Assembly (NCBI GenBank): GCA_964364175.1
Contig: CAYILR010000011.1
Coordinates: 35,965 to 99,964, forward strand
Length of the DNA stretch: 64,000 bases
Origin: CAYILR01 sp964364175
GTDB lineage: Bacteria > Bdellovibrionota > UBA1018
Reading direction: 5' to 3'
In this document: in pieces, positions 41,341 to 49,793 of the stretch
Position numbering within the stretch: the first letter of the stretch is position 1
Layout of the letters: every line of letters starts with the position of its first letter
Notes under the pieces: model-generated
The model's database searches: none
Seen by the model: only the letters and a program-made list of their open reading frames with translations
What the model was told of the DNA's origin: nothing
Translations under genes and position numbers: made by a program

Positions 41341-42242
41341 AAAATCCCGATGAGGATTTATCGAATCAGCTCGATCTACTGGAAAATCGAAGCATCTATT
41401 TGCTGAGAGAAGCCTATAATGGCTTTAAAAATCTGGGGATGCTCTGGTCCATCGGAAAAGACAGCACCGTTCTTCTTTGGCTGGCTCGCAAGGCTTTCTT
41501 CGGGCATGTACCGATCCCTCTGATTCATATTGATACTTCGTTTAAAATTCCGGAGATGATCGAGTACCGGGATCGTCTGGCCAAGGAATGGGGTTTGACT
41601 TTGATTGTGGGCCGAAATGATGCGGCTATCAGCCAAAAAAACACGTTCCCCGATGGGAAACAGGATCGTCTGGGCTGCTGTAAATTGCTGAAAACGGATG
41701 CGCTCAAAGATACCTTGAGCGGAAACTCTCAGCGGTACCGCCTCAACCATCAAAGTGGAAAATTAGAACCTGATTCCAATCGAGAGGCGTTTACGGGAGT
41801 GATTGCGGGAATTCGTGCGGACGAGGAGGGGAGTCGGTCAAAAGAACGCTACTTTTCCCCGAGGAACCGAGAGAACGACTGGGAGATCGGCGATCAACCC
41901 CCGGAATTTTGGAATCAGTACAAAACCGATTTTGCTCCGGGCACCCACGTTCGGATCCATCCTTTGTTGGATTGGACTGAGCTCAATATTTGGGAGTACA
42001 TCGCCCGTGAAAAGATCCCCACAGTTTCCCTGTACTATGATGCTGGAACGGGCAAACGTTATCGATCGTTGGGATGTTATCCCTGCACAGCGCCGGTGGA
42101 TTCCCCTGCGAAGAATCCGGAAGAAATCGTGATGGAATTAAAAACAGGCAAATTCTCGCAAATTGCCGAGCGTTCAGGGCGTGCCCAGGATGCAGACGAT
42201 GGTGGAACACTGGAGACTCTTCGTCGGGACGGGTACATGTGA
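41337..42242 (+). CDS. cysD: Sulfate adenylyltransferase subunit CysD
   Basis: 301 residues, the family length. SIGKDST (38-44) is the PP-loop; RADEEGSRSKERYFSPR and LLDWTELNIWEYI are characteristic. With CysN it makes APS from ATP and sulfate, driven by GTP hydrolysis. Because it is coupled to a sulfotransferase on one side and CysN on the other, it serves sulfation in this cluster more likely than cysteine synthesis; no sulfite-forming reductases are near. It starts inside the sulfotransferase stop (ATGA) and ends on TGATG with cysN. Confidence 0.95.
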   Translation: MKNPDEDLSNQLDLLENRSIYLLREAYNGFKNLGMLWSIGKDSTVLLWLARKAFFGHVPIPLIHIDTSFKIPEMIEYRDRLAKEWGLTLIVGRNDAAISQKNTFPDGKQDRLGCCKLLKTDALKDTLSGNSQRYRLNHQSGKLEPDSNREAFTGVIAGIRADEEGSRSKERYFSPRNRENDWEIGDQPPEFWNQYKTDFAPGTHVRIHPLLDWTELNIWEYIAREKIPTVSLYYDAGTGKRYRSLGCYPCTAPVDSPAKNPEEIVMELKTGKFSQIAERSGRAQDADDGGTLETLRRDGYM

Positions 42243-43474
42243 TGAACATTGTCATTGTTGGGCACGTAGATCACGGAAAAAGCACAGTGGTCGGCCGTTT
42301 GCTGGTCGATACGGATTCACTGCCCCAAGGAAAGCTCGAACAGGTTCGAATTTTTTGCGAGCGAAATTCGAGGCCCTTTGAATATGCGTTTTTGCTGGAT
42401 GCGCTTCGGGACGAGCGAGCCCAGGGAATTACGATCGATACCGCAAGGATTTTTTTCAAAACCCAGAAGCGCCGCTACGTCATTCACGATGCTCCCGGGC
42501 ACATCGAGTTTCTCAAGAACATGGTGAGCGGGGCTTCTCACGCCGAAGCTGCTTTTCTGGTCATCGATGCGAATGAAGGAATCCAAGAAAATTCCAAACG
42601 GCATGCGTACTTGCTTTCGATGCTGGGCATTCGGCAAATAGCGGTTCTGATCAATAAAATGGATTTATTGAATTATGAGCAGCGCCGATTCAACGAAATC
42701 ACAGCGAAGTTCAAAGCTCACCTGGATCGAATTGGCGTGAAACCTGCTTTTTTCATCCCCACAGTGGGAGTTCAAGGCGAGAACATTGCGATCCGTTCGA
42801 CGAAAATGCCCTGGTACTCTGGGCCGACAGTCCTGCAGGTTTTAGATGGCTTTGAATCCACGCCCTCTCTCAAAGATCTTCCCCTGAGAATGCCAGTGCA
42901 GGATATTTACAAGTTCACAGCGGGTGGGGACAACCGCCGGATTGTTGCGGGGACGATTGAAAGCGGAGTTTTGAGGAGAGGAGATGGACTCAGGTTTTCT
43001 CCATCGGGGAAGCAGGGCAAAGTCAAAAGCCTGGAGTTTTTCCCGGAAAAAACTGCGGAGTCTTTTTCTGCCGGCCAGGCCATTGGATTCACTTTGGAGG
43101 AGCAGATCTATGTTTCTCGGGGCGAAATCGTGTCGCAAATGGGACAATCCGTTCCGGAAGTGAGCGATCAGCTGAGAGCCAATGTTTTTTGGCTTGGTAA
43201 GCGGCCTTTGCAAATGAATCAGGATTATCTGTTGAAGCTCGGAACAGCTCGCGTGAAGGTTCAAGTAGAAAAGATTTTAAGCGTGCTCGATGCATCCAGC
43301 TTGGATCACCGCTCGGATGCAGTGAAAGTGGAGAGAAACGAAGTGGCAGAGTGCGTTTTTCATTGTGCAAAATCCATTGCTTTTGATCTCAATCAGCTGA
43401 CTCCTGGCACGACTCGATTTGTGCTCGTCGATGATTTTGAAATTTCTGGGGGAGGAATCATCCGTGAAAATTAG
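42242..43474 (+). CDS. cysN: Sulfate adenylyltransferase GTPase subunit CysN
   Basis: 410 residues. GHVDHGKS (7-14) is G1, DAPGH and NKMD follow as G3 and G4, and the C-terminal half is the EF-Tu-like beta-barrel pair ending EISGGGIIREN. It lacks the C-terminal APS-kinase domain found in CysNC, and is shorter than E. coli CysN (475). The APS kinase activity is instead supplied by the DUF2061-CysC fusion at 21514. The start is the ATG sharing a base with the cysD stop (TGATG). Confidence 0.94.
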   Translation: MNIVIVGHVDHGKSTVVGRLLVDTDSLPQGKLEQVRIFCERNSRPFEYAFLLDALRDERAQGITIDTARIFFKTQKRRYVIHDAPGHIEFLKNMVSGASHAEAAFLVIDANEGIQENSKRHAYLLSMLGIRQIAVLINKMDLLNYEQRRFNEITAKFKAHLDRIGVKPAFFIPTVGVQGENIAIRSTKMPWYSGPTVLQVLDGFESTPSLKDLPLRMPVQDIYKFTAGGDNRRIVAGTIESGVLRRGDGLRFSPSGKQGKVKSLEFFPEKTAESFSAGQAIGFTLEEQIYVSRGEIVSQMGQSVPEVSDQLRANVFWLGKRPLQMNQDYLLKLGTARVKVQVEKILSVLDASSLDHRSDAVKVERNEVAECVFHCAKSIAFDLNQLTPGTTRFVLVDDFEISGGGIIREN

Positions 43475-44409
43475 GTTTCTAGAAGCCTGACGAGCTGGAG
43501 TTTTCTGGCAGGCAATAGCCCCGACAGATGCTGCAAATGAAATGCATCCCTAAACCGTTCTTCCTGGCGAAACTCAGTCGTATAGCCAGCGCCGCCCAGA
43601 ACCTGGATCCCATCTGAGGTGATTTCGCAGGCTTCCTCCTGAATAAAAAGAGCAACCGAAAGCGCATGAGCCTCCCAGCCGGTTTTCTGCAACTCAGCCC
43701 ACTGACAAGCCCTTTCAAGAGCCAATTCTCCCGTTTGAACACGAGTGAATATTTTTGCCAGAAGCATTTTTATTTCGGACCAGTGGAAAATTTCCTTGCC
43801 GCCTTGCTTTCTTGATTTTGAATACCGAAGCGCCTCATCGGCAGAGGCTTTGCTTAAGCCCAAGGAGATCGCGGCAGCAGCGAGTGACATCTGATATTCG
43901 ATGTTTTTGAAATTTCCTCTCAACGGAGTGATACGAGAGGGGTTCAATGTCAGGTCAAAAATCGGACAGTTTCTGATTCCCAGAGTTGCGATGGGAGAGC
44001 TGAGTGACTCGATCGGAGCGGAGAAATACTGGTTCTCCGATGCGAACACGACTTTTTTGGCTTGTCCGACGAGCACGACAGATTCAACAATCCCTGTGGA
44101 ATGTGAGCGAGACGATTCCTCGGGCGCGGAAAAAGAAGAGTAGGCAATCAGTTCGTTCGGGTCAGTTTTTTGCCCAGCCGCTAACAAGAGTTCGGCAGCC
44201 ATCACATGGCTCCAGAGCGCCACTGCGATCCCCGAGTGGAATGCGCTGAGTTCGCGAAGCACCAGGCAGAAATCAGAAATGCCGAATTCAGAAAGCGACA
44301 TCGAAAACAATCCCATCGTGCGTGTTTTTTCCAAGAGAGAATCAAAGGAAATATTTTCCTCGCGCTTTGAAAATTGATGAATGACTTGCTTTAAAATTTC
44401 GGATTCCAT
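43471..44409 (-). CDS. Short acyl-CoA dehydrogenase-like protein lacking the catalytic Glu
   Basis: 312 residues against about 380-400 for the family; the N-terminal flavin-binding part is reduced. The C-terminal domain is recognisable: YSKSRKQGGKEIFHW, GIQVLGGAGYTTEFRQEERFRDA. Where active acyl-CoA dehydrogenases carry the catalytic Glu of YEGTNE, this protein reads LSGLLP. It probably forms a complex with the complete partner encoded directly upstream, as in alpha2-beta2 enzymes of mycobacterial steroid catabolism. It overlaps cysN by 4 bases in convergent orientation. Confidence 0.85.
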   Translation of the reverse strand: MESEILKQVIHQFSKREENISFDSLLEKTRTMGLFSMSLSEFGISDFCLVLRELSAFHSGIAVALWSHVMAAELLLAAGQKTDPNELIAYSSFSAPEESSRSHSTGIVESVVLVGQAKKVVFASENQYFSAPIESLSSPIATLGIRNCPIFDLTLNPSRITPLRGNFKNIEYQMSLAAAAISLGLSKASADEALRYSKSRKQGGKEIFHWSEIKMLLAKIFTRVQTGELALERACQWAELQKTGWEAHALSVALFIQEEACEITSDGIQVLGGAGYTTEFRQEERFRDAFHLQHLSGLLPARKLQLVRLLET

Positions 44410-45840
44410 TTATTCCTCAAAGACACGGACTTGTTGCAACGAAAGACCGATCTCTTGCTTGAAGAGATTGATGCGATTGAGTTGATTGGTGCCCTCGTAA
44501 ATTTGCAGAAGTTTGACATCTCTCAGGATTTTTTCAATTCGATTTTCGTTCCTGAATCCCATCTGTCCCAGAATACGAAGCCCGAGTTTGCAATTCTCCA
44601 GGGCAGCGTCACTGGCAGCAAATTTAGCCAGAGACGCTCGAGCTGAATAAATCTTGTCCCATTTTTGATTTTTGATCCACAGACGGTCCTTGGTCATGGA
44701 GTCGCGTGTGGATGAATGAGTCATCAGTGGAGCGAGCAAGAGTTTTGCAATCGAAGTCGGCAGAATTTTAAAAATCCAAAACACCCACGGGTTTTGCAAT
44801 TGCCGAAAAGGTCCTTTCGAAGAGATATGCAGGGCAGCCTCCCAAGCCGAGAGCTGGCCGATTTTGATGTTCTTGTACATTTCGGCCAATGTGCTTTGAA
44901 TCCACTCTTGGTGAAGCAAAGGTTTGCCATTGAGCTCGCGATCCGAGAGGCAACGCAAAGTTTCGAGGTAAGCTCCTTTGGCTGCGCCCGCAGACATAAT
45001 CGCCACGCCCGGGCGGGACATCGCCAGAACATCGTCCAAAAACCTTTCTCCTTCTTCGTGATCAGGAGCAAAACAGACATTTTCGTCCGGAACAAAACAG
45101 TGATCAAAATTCAAAACGCTGGCGGGACACGCGCTCTGTCCGAGTTTTCTCTCGATTCTTCCGAACGAGAATCCAGCGGTTTCAGTAGGGACAGCCACCA
45201 AGACCGTGCTTTTGGAGGGATTCTTCAAGTCAGCATAAGCGGTCGTCAAATGCCATGCGGACAGATGCCCATTCGAGATGAATATTTTGCTTCCTGTGAT
45301 TTGGTAGCCACCTGAGACTTTTTCGGCTCGGGTGCAAACTCGTCCACGGTCAATCAGCAAGGCATCTTCGAGATCGGTTCCTGCGTCCGGTTCTGTAATC
45401 GCTGTGGATACCAAGCAAGGTTTGCCATTTTTTTCTCCCTCCAAAATATCTCGAGAAAGACGCTGGAGGAGTTTCATATTGAAGGAGGCAGAAACCAAAG
45501 CGATCCCCACATAGTGAGACCCGATGAGATTGGCGATTCCCAGACATTCGGAAGCCAGCTCTTCAAAAAAAACCAGAAGCGACAAGGAATGGTAACCTCC
45601 ACCGCCAAAAGCTTTGGGCAACCACATCGAGTAAAAGCCTCTTTCATGGGCAGCCTGAACGATGTTCCAGGGCAGGTGATCTCCGTCAGCAAAAACCTTG
45701 CTTTCGACTTCCAAGGCCAGCGGCCGAACGATCTCGGTATTGAATTTTCGAGCAATCGATCGGACTTCTTCTAACTCGCGAAGTAGTCCATGAGGTAGAC
45801 GAGCCGAAGCAGAAATGGAGAGGGGGATCGAGTCCGTCAT
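44410..45840 (-). CDS. Acyl-CoA dehydrogenase family flavoenzyme
   Basis: 476 residues. TAITEPDAGTDLEDA and KVSGGYQITGSKIFISNGHL form the FAD/substrate region, and LLQIYEGTNQLNRI carries the catalytic Glu. An insertion near 330-380 with hydrophobic character distinguishes it from short-chain enzymes. It would oxidise an acyl thioester at C2-C3 or a related intermediate. It is immediately followed by the shorter partner (TAAATG junction) and its ATG overlaps the PLD gene stop, giving a three- to four-gene operon. Confidence 0.92.
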   Translation of the reverse strand: MTDSIPLSISASARLPHGLLRELEEVRSIARKFNTEIVRPLALEVESKVFADGDHLPWNIVQAAHERGFYSMWLPKAFGGGGYHSLSLLVFFEELASECLGIANLIGSHYVGIALVSASFNMKLLQRLSRDILEGEKNGKPCLVSTAITEPDAGTDLEDALLIDRGRVCTRAEKVSGGYQITGSKIFISNGHLSAWHLTTAYADLKNPSKSTVLVAVPTETAGFSFGRIERKLGQSACPASVLNFDHCFVPDENVCFAPDHEEGERFLDDVLAMSRPGVAIMSAGAAKGAYLETLRCLSDRELNGKPLLHQEWIQSTLAEMYKNIKIGQLSAWEAALHISSKGPFRQLQNPWVFWIFKILPTSIAKLLLAPLMTHSSTRDSMTKDRLWIKNQKWDKIYSARASLAKFAASDAALENCKLGLRILGQMGFRNENRIEKILRDVKLLQIYEGTNQLNRINLFKQEIGLSLQQVRVFEE

Positions 45841-47798
45841 TTTTTTAAGTTCATCATAGTTTCTGGTTGGAGAGGAGAGGAATTTGCCAAATCCGCCGAG
45901 ACTTGTTGTGCAAAGTTCTCTGAAAGTTTTGAGTCGATGCAGAGTACACCCGATTCATCAAAATTCTCAAATGATGCGGGAGTCGGATTTGCGCTTCCCA
46001 CCCAAACGCCAAGATGGTCAAAGGACCAGGCTTTATAGTGTACAAATCCAGAATACTGCCAAACCGTGATCCGTGGGGAGACGAGCAATTCTTTGTACGA
46101 TTGTAATCGCTTGCTTGCTTGCTGGTCCATGTCCCGGATTTTCAGCCAGTCGAGGAGTTGAGCGACACGAAGATTGCCTTTTTCTTTTTGCTCTTGAATG
46201 AGTTCATCTAGAAACATGGTGAGTTCGCCGTTGCCGCCGATCCATCCGTTGCCAAAAAAATCGACAACCACCCCACGTCGAGCAGCTTCATGTAGAGGGA
46301 CGAGCAAAGGGTTGTTCTGAATCGTGACACCGCTGAAAAAAATCCGCTTTTTTGAATTTTGAATGAGTGCTTCGAGAAGCTTCGAAATTCCAGTGGAACT
46401 GCGATCAGGTTTTTGATCAGCGAACCTGCAAAGCCCTCGGGGAGAGTCAGAGGCCAGCCATTTCTGGTAGTTCCGCTGTCCACGGGCACCAGACCGGATT
46501 TCGTGGGTGATTTTATCGTTGTATTCTCGGATTCCCGGGAGAATGTCTCGATTCTCAGAGGAGCGATCTCGATCCCAAATTGAAAGGAAGTTTTTAAGCA
46601 CATCCGTCGCTACGGGGCCTTGGATTCCCAACATCAAATCCCGATCCAGTCCATTGTGCCCATTGGATTTAAAAAACATGCGTGAAAAGCTTTCTGAACC
46701 GATCATCACTTCGTCCTGGTCATTGATCAAATAGGACGAGTGCGTGGAGTTTTTCAGGACATCGATTCCGGATTTTTTGAGCCGATTGAGGCAAGACCAA
46801 CTGAGGATAGAGTACTGGCGATTGACGGTGAGCCGGACATCCACTCCCGTTTTTGCCTTCTGCTCCATGCTTTGCAGCAGATCCTCCGTCGAATCGTCGC
46901 AAATGACGGAAAGCATCGACACAAAAAGATATTTTTTGGAATTTTCAACCAGGCTTTTCATGGCGGCCAGGGCGTCCCCGTTTTGAAAAAGGCGAACGTT
47001 TGAGTTGAGAGTCATTTCTGAAGTGGTCAGTTCATCCAATTTCCGCGTGAGCGTGGATGAAGGTGCGCTGATGATTTTCTCCTTGAAATCCGGAATCGGA
47101 TTTCCCGCGGAGAGACGGAAAGGTTTTATTTTCGCGGCTGTAAGACCGTCGTTCAGAAATACCTCGATTTGCCGAGCCAAGTCGGATTGATCAAAGAGAT
47201 CGCTGGATGTGCGAGGAGAAATGCTGCCAGCTTCTGTAAAGTACCAAAATCTGCCCCAGTTGATGAGTGCCTGGGCTTTGGCTTTGACCGTGAGCTTCGC
47301 GGAGGAGATTATGTAATAGTCTTTAATGCCTCCGCGAATATCAAGCGTGCAGCGAACTGGCGCTAGCGAAGTAGCCTGAGTGCATAAAACACGCTCGATT
47401 TTGGAACGCATGAGATTCTCGGCGTCAAATTTCTGAAGATCGAGTTCGCATCGACTGCTCCATTGCGTGGGATCCTGCGAATCAGATTCAACGCAATGGG
47501 AAAGCAACCGGGTTTTGAACCCAAAAGTTTTCACAGTCAGGAGTTTTTCGAAACGAGAAGAATCGATGTGCGTTTTCTCGAGCGTTGAATGGGAATGAAG
47601 CTCATGAACCAAATCGGGATCACGGAAATTAGCCACGACCTGCCGGAGCGGAATCCCAGGCGAAAAGGTCATTGCGATTTTCATGACATAGCCAGAATCA
47701 TCGGCCACGATATCAAAAAGAAACGAAGGTTTTTCGTCAGCTTGAAGAGGAGCTGAAACCAAAAAACAAAAAAATCCAATCCAATAGGCTTTCATCAC
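45837..47798 (-). CDS. Exported phospholipase D-like protein with one degenerate HKD motif
   Basis: 653 residues with a signal peptide (IGFFCFLVSAPLQA). The second PLD motif is complete: VHYKAWSFD (His587, Lys589, Asp594) followed by VGSANPTPASF. At the first site HSSYLINDQDEVMIGSESFS has Ser where the Lys of HxK should be. PLD superfamily enzymes use two HKD motifs, so this one may be inactive, an atypical phosphodiesterase or a dimer using the second motif. The periplasmic location suggests action on a lipid or a lipid-linked product. It starts at GTG 47798 or ATG 47795, overlapping the sterol-desaturase gene. Confidence 0.85.
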   Translation of the reverse strand: MMKAYWIGFFCFLVSAPLQADEKPSFLFDIVADDSGYVMKIAMTFSPGIPLRQVVANFRDPDLVHELHSHSTLEKTHIDSSRFEKLLTVKTFGFKTRLLSHCVESDSQDPTQWSSRCELDLQKFDAENLMRSKIERVLCTQATSLAPVRCTLDIRGGIKDYYIISSAKLTVKAKAQALINWGRFWYFTEAGSISPRTSSDLFDQSDLARQIEVFLNDGLTAAKIKPFRLSAGNPIPDFKEKIISAPSSTLTRKLDELTTSEMTLNSNVRLFQNGDALAAMKSLVENSKKYLFVSMLSVICDDSTEDLLQSMEQKAKTGVDVRLTVNRQYSILSWSCLNRLKKSGIDVLKNSTHSSYLINDQDEVMIGSESFSRMFFKSNGHNGLDRDLMLGIQGPVATDVLKNFLSIWDRDRSSENRDILPGIREYNDKITHEIRSGARGQRNYQKWLASDSPRGLCRFADQKPDRSSTGISKLLEALIQNSKKRIFFSGVTIQNNPLLVPLHEAARRGVVVDFFGNGWIGGNGELTMFLDELIQEQKEKGNLRVAQLLDWLKIRDMDQQASKRLQSYKELLVSPRITVWQYSGFVHYKAWSFDHLGVWVGSANPTPASFENFDESGVLCIDSKLSENFAQQVSADLANSSPLQPETMMNLKK

Positions 47799-48565
47799 GG
47801 TGTTTGGTTTTTCACTCGTTCGTAAAGCTTGGGGTAATCCGGATGAGTGGTTCCGAAGAGCGTGTCCCAGAAATTGAAATAGAGTCCGTAGTTACAGCTC
47901 ACATGGGTGTGATGCATGTTGTGGAACGTGGAAGAGTTGCTCCATCGAAAAATGGGATGAGTCACCAGTCCTTTGGGGTAGAACTCGTATCCGAGGTGCC
48001 CCATGTTGTTCACCAAGAACGTGAATCCAAAAACCACGATCATCATCGTGATGTGGCAGGGGACTGTGTAAACAATGAGCGGAAAAACCAGCCATTGCAC
48101 CAGAGACTCCACCGGATGAAACGCAATCGTCGAGAAGGCCGTGGGAACTTTGGATCGGTGATGGATGATGTGGATGTGCTTGAGGATAGGCTTCCAGTGC
48201 AGCAAGCGATGTGAAAAATAAGAATAAGTGTCCAAGATCAGCATCATGAGAACAGCACTGATAAAAACATAGGGCCATCCGTATTTTGAAACGTCGTAGT
48301 ACACTGAGGAGTTCCCCTTGAGGAGAACGAGTGCACTGAGTGAACCCTGGATCGTCGCAGTGGAAAGCGACCATCGGATGTCATGAAGGATCTGCTCTCG
48401 CTTGGCATCTCGGGGCTGGATTCGGTACCGCTTGAAACGATCCCTGAAAAACCAAATCAGCAGGAACGCTCCGCCCGAAAGAATAAAATACCGGGTGATA
48501 TTGAATAGGACTGAAGTAGTGACTTGCTCAGCTAAATGCACTAGCTTGTTATAACAAAGAGACAT
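47795..48565 (-). CDS. Sterol desaturase/fatty acid hydroxylase superfamily membrane protein
   Basis: About 256 residues from ATG 48565, with several membrane helices. The histidine boxes SHRLLHW, HIIHHRS and HNMHHTH are the diiron motifs of the fatty acid hydroxylase/sterol desaturase family, which hydroxylates or desaturates sphingoid bases, carotenoids, alkyl lipids or sterols. With the first desaturase there are thus two membrane diiron oxygenases in the cluster. Its start is 16 bases from the divergent MFS gene; a longer frame to 48655 would overlap that gene and is disfavoured. Confidence 0.9.
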   Translation of the reverse strand: MSLCYNKLVHLAEQVTTSVLFNITRYFILSGGAFLLIWFFRDRFKRYRIQPRDAKREQILHDIRWSLSTATIQGSLSALVLLKGNSSVYYDVSKYGWPYVFISAVLMMLILDTYSYFSHRLLHWKPILKHIHIIHHRSKVPTAFSTIAFHPVESLVQWLVFPLIVYTVPCHITMMIVVFGFTFLVNNMGHLGYEFYPKGLVTHPIFRWSNSSTFHNMHHTHVSCNYGLYFNFWDTLFGTTHPDYPKLYERVKNQTP

Positions 48566-48581
48566 AAAAAGGGAGACTGAT

Positions 48582-49793
48582 TTGTTTAATCGTTCCGAAA
48601 AAACCATTCTTGCATTGATGTCACTCGTACACTTCTGTCTGATTGTGGATTTCATGGTGGTGATGCCGCAAGGCCCTCAGTTGATGCGTGCTCTCGAAAT
48701 ATCTGCTCAGCAGTTCGGCTTCCTGGTGTCTTCCTATACTTTGGGTGCGGGATTGATGAGTCTCCTTGCTTCGTTTTGGATTGATCGGTTTGATCGAAAA
48801 ACTGCCTTGCTGGCTTCGTTTTTTGCGTTTGCTCTGTGTAATTGGGTATGCTCTTGGGTGAACACCTACTCAGCATTCTGGGTGGCTCGCCTTTTGACGG
48901 GCGCGATGGGTGGGATTGTGGGCACTCTGCTTTTTTCAGTGGTGAGCGATGCCATTGATATCGATCGGCGAGCCTCAGCGTTGGGTATCGTCATGTCGGC
49001 ATTTGCTCTGGCTTCGATTGTGGGAGTCCCGCTTTGTCTTTGGATTTCCCACCTCTGGGGATGGCACGCTTCGTTTTATTTTCTCACCGGGGTTTCGGTT
49101 TTGGTGGGCGCTACCGTGGCAAAAATCCTCCCAGCTATTCCGTCGCATTTAAAGGTAGAGAAGCAGGATTTCCAACAATCCATGCGGCTTTTTGCCGCGT
49201 TGATCACTCATCCCAGCCGCATCCTAGCTTTGCTCTTTGTTTGCTTTCTAATCCTAGGGCATTTCTCTGTGATCCCGTTCCTGTTTCCCTCAGTGGTTTC
49301 TAACGCATTGATGAGTGAGAAACAGCTTCCTGTAATCTACATCGTGGGCGGATTTGCATCGATTCTTTCGAGCATACTTTTCGGAAAAGCAGCCGATCGA
49401 TTCGGAAAGAAAAAAGTTTTCACTTTCGCCTTGTTGGGTTCATTGCCAGCGATTTACATGGCCACACATCTGACACCCGTGCCTTTGCCTCATGTGGTTT
49501 TTGTGGTCAGTAGCTTCTTCATCTGGATGGGAGGACGCCTCACGCCAGCCATGGCAATCGTCACCGCAACGGCTTTGCCGCAGAACCGGGCCAGTTTTCT
49601 GAGTCTGATTGGGAGCGTTCAGCAGCTTTCTGCGGCGCTCGCTGCATTCTTAGCGGGACTCATGGTGACGAAGACCGATGCTGGAGCTCTGGTGGGTTTT
49701 CAGAATGTCGGGTACATGGCCGTGGGCTTCAGCTTGTTGGCGCTCGCGATTTCTAAAAAAATCCAATTCGTGGAAGGCGGGAATACGAAGTGA
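48582..49793 (+). CDS. Major facilitator superfamily transporter
   Basis: 403 residues with about 12 hydrophobic segments. The loop 2-3 motif appears as SFWIDRFDRKTALL, and GALMGGIVGT-like and FGKAADRFGKKK segments fit an MFS exporter of the drug:H+ antiporter type. The TTG at 48582 follows AAGGGAGA. Its stop overlaps the GTG of the SDR gene (GTGA), so transporter and reductase are co-expressed, divergent from the lipid hydroxylase operon. It probably exports a cluster product or precursor; the substrate is unknown. Confidence 0.88.
   Translation: MFNRSEKTILALMSLVHFCLIVDFMVVMPQGPQLMRALEISAQQFGFLVSSYTLGAGLMSLLASFWIDRFDRKTALLASFFAFALCNWVCSWVNTYSAFWVARLLTGAMGGIVGTLLFSVVSDAIDIDRRASALGIVMSAFALASIVGVPLCLWISHLWGWHASFYFLTGVSVLVGATVAKILPAIPSHLKVEKQDFQQSMRLFAALITHPSRILALLFVCFLILGHFSVIPFLFPSVVSNALMSEKQLPVIYIVGGFASILSSILFGKAADRFGKKKVFTFALLGSLPAIYMATHLTPVPLPHVVFVVSSFFIWMGGRLTPAMAIVTATALPQNRASFLSLIGSVQQLSAALAAFLAGLMVTKTDAGALVGFQNVGYMAVGFSLLALAISKKIQFVEGGNTK

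Noticed and set aside
42242..43474. Bifunctional CysNC
   Set aside because: The protein ends after the EF-Tu-like barrels; no APS kinase P-loop follows.
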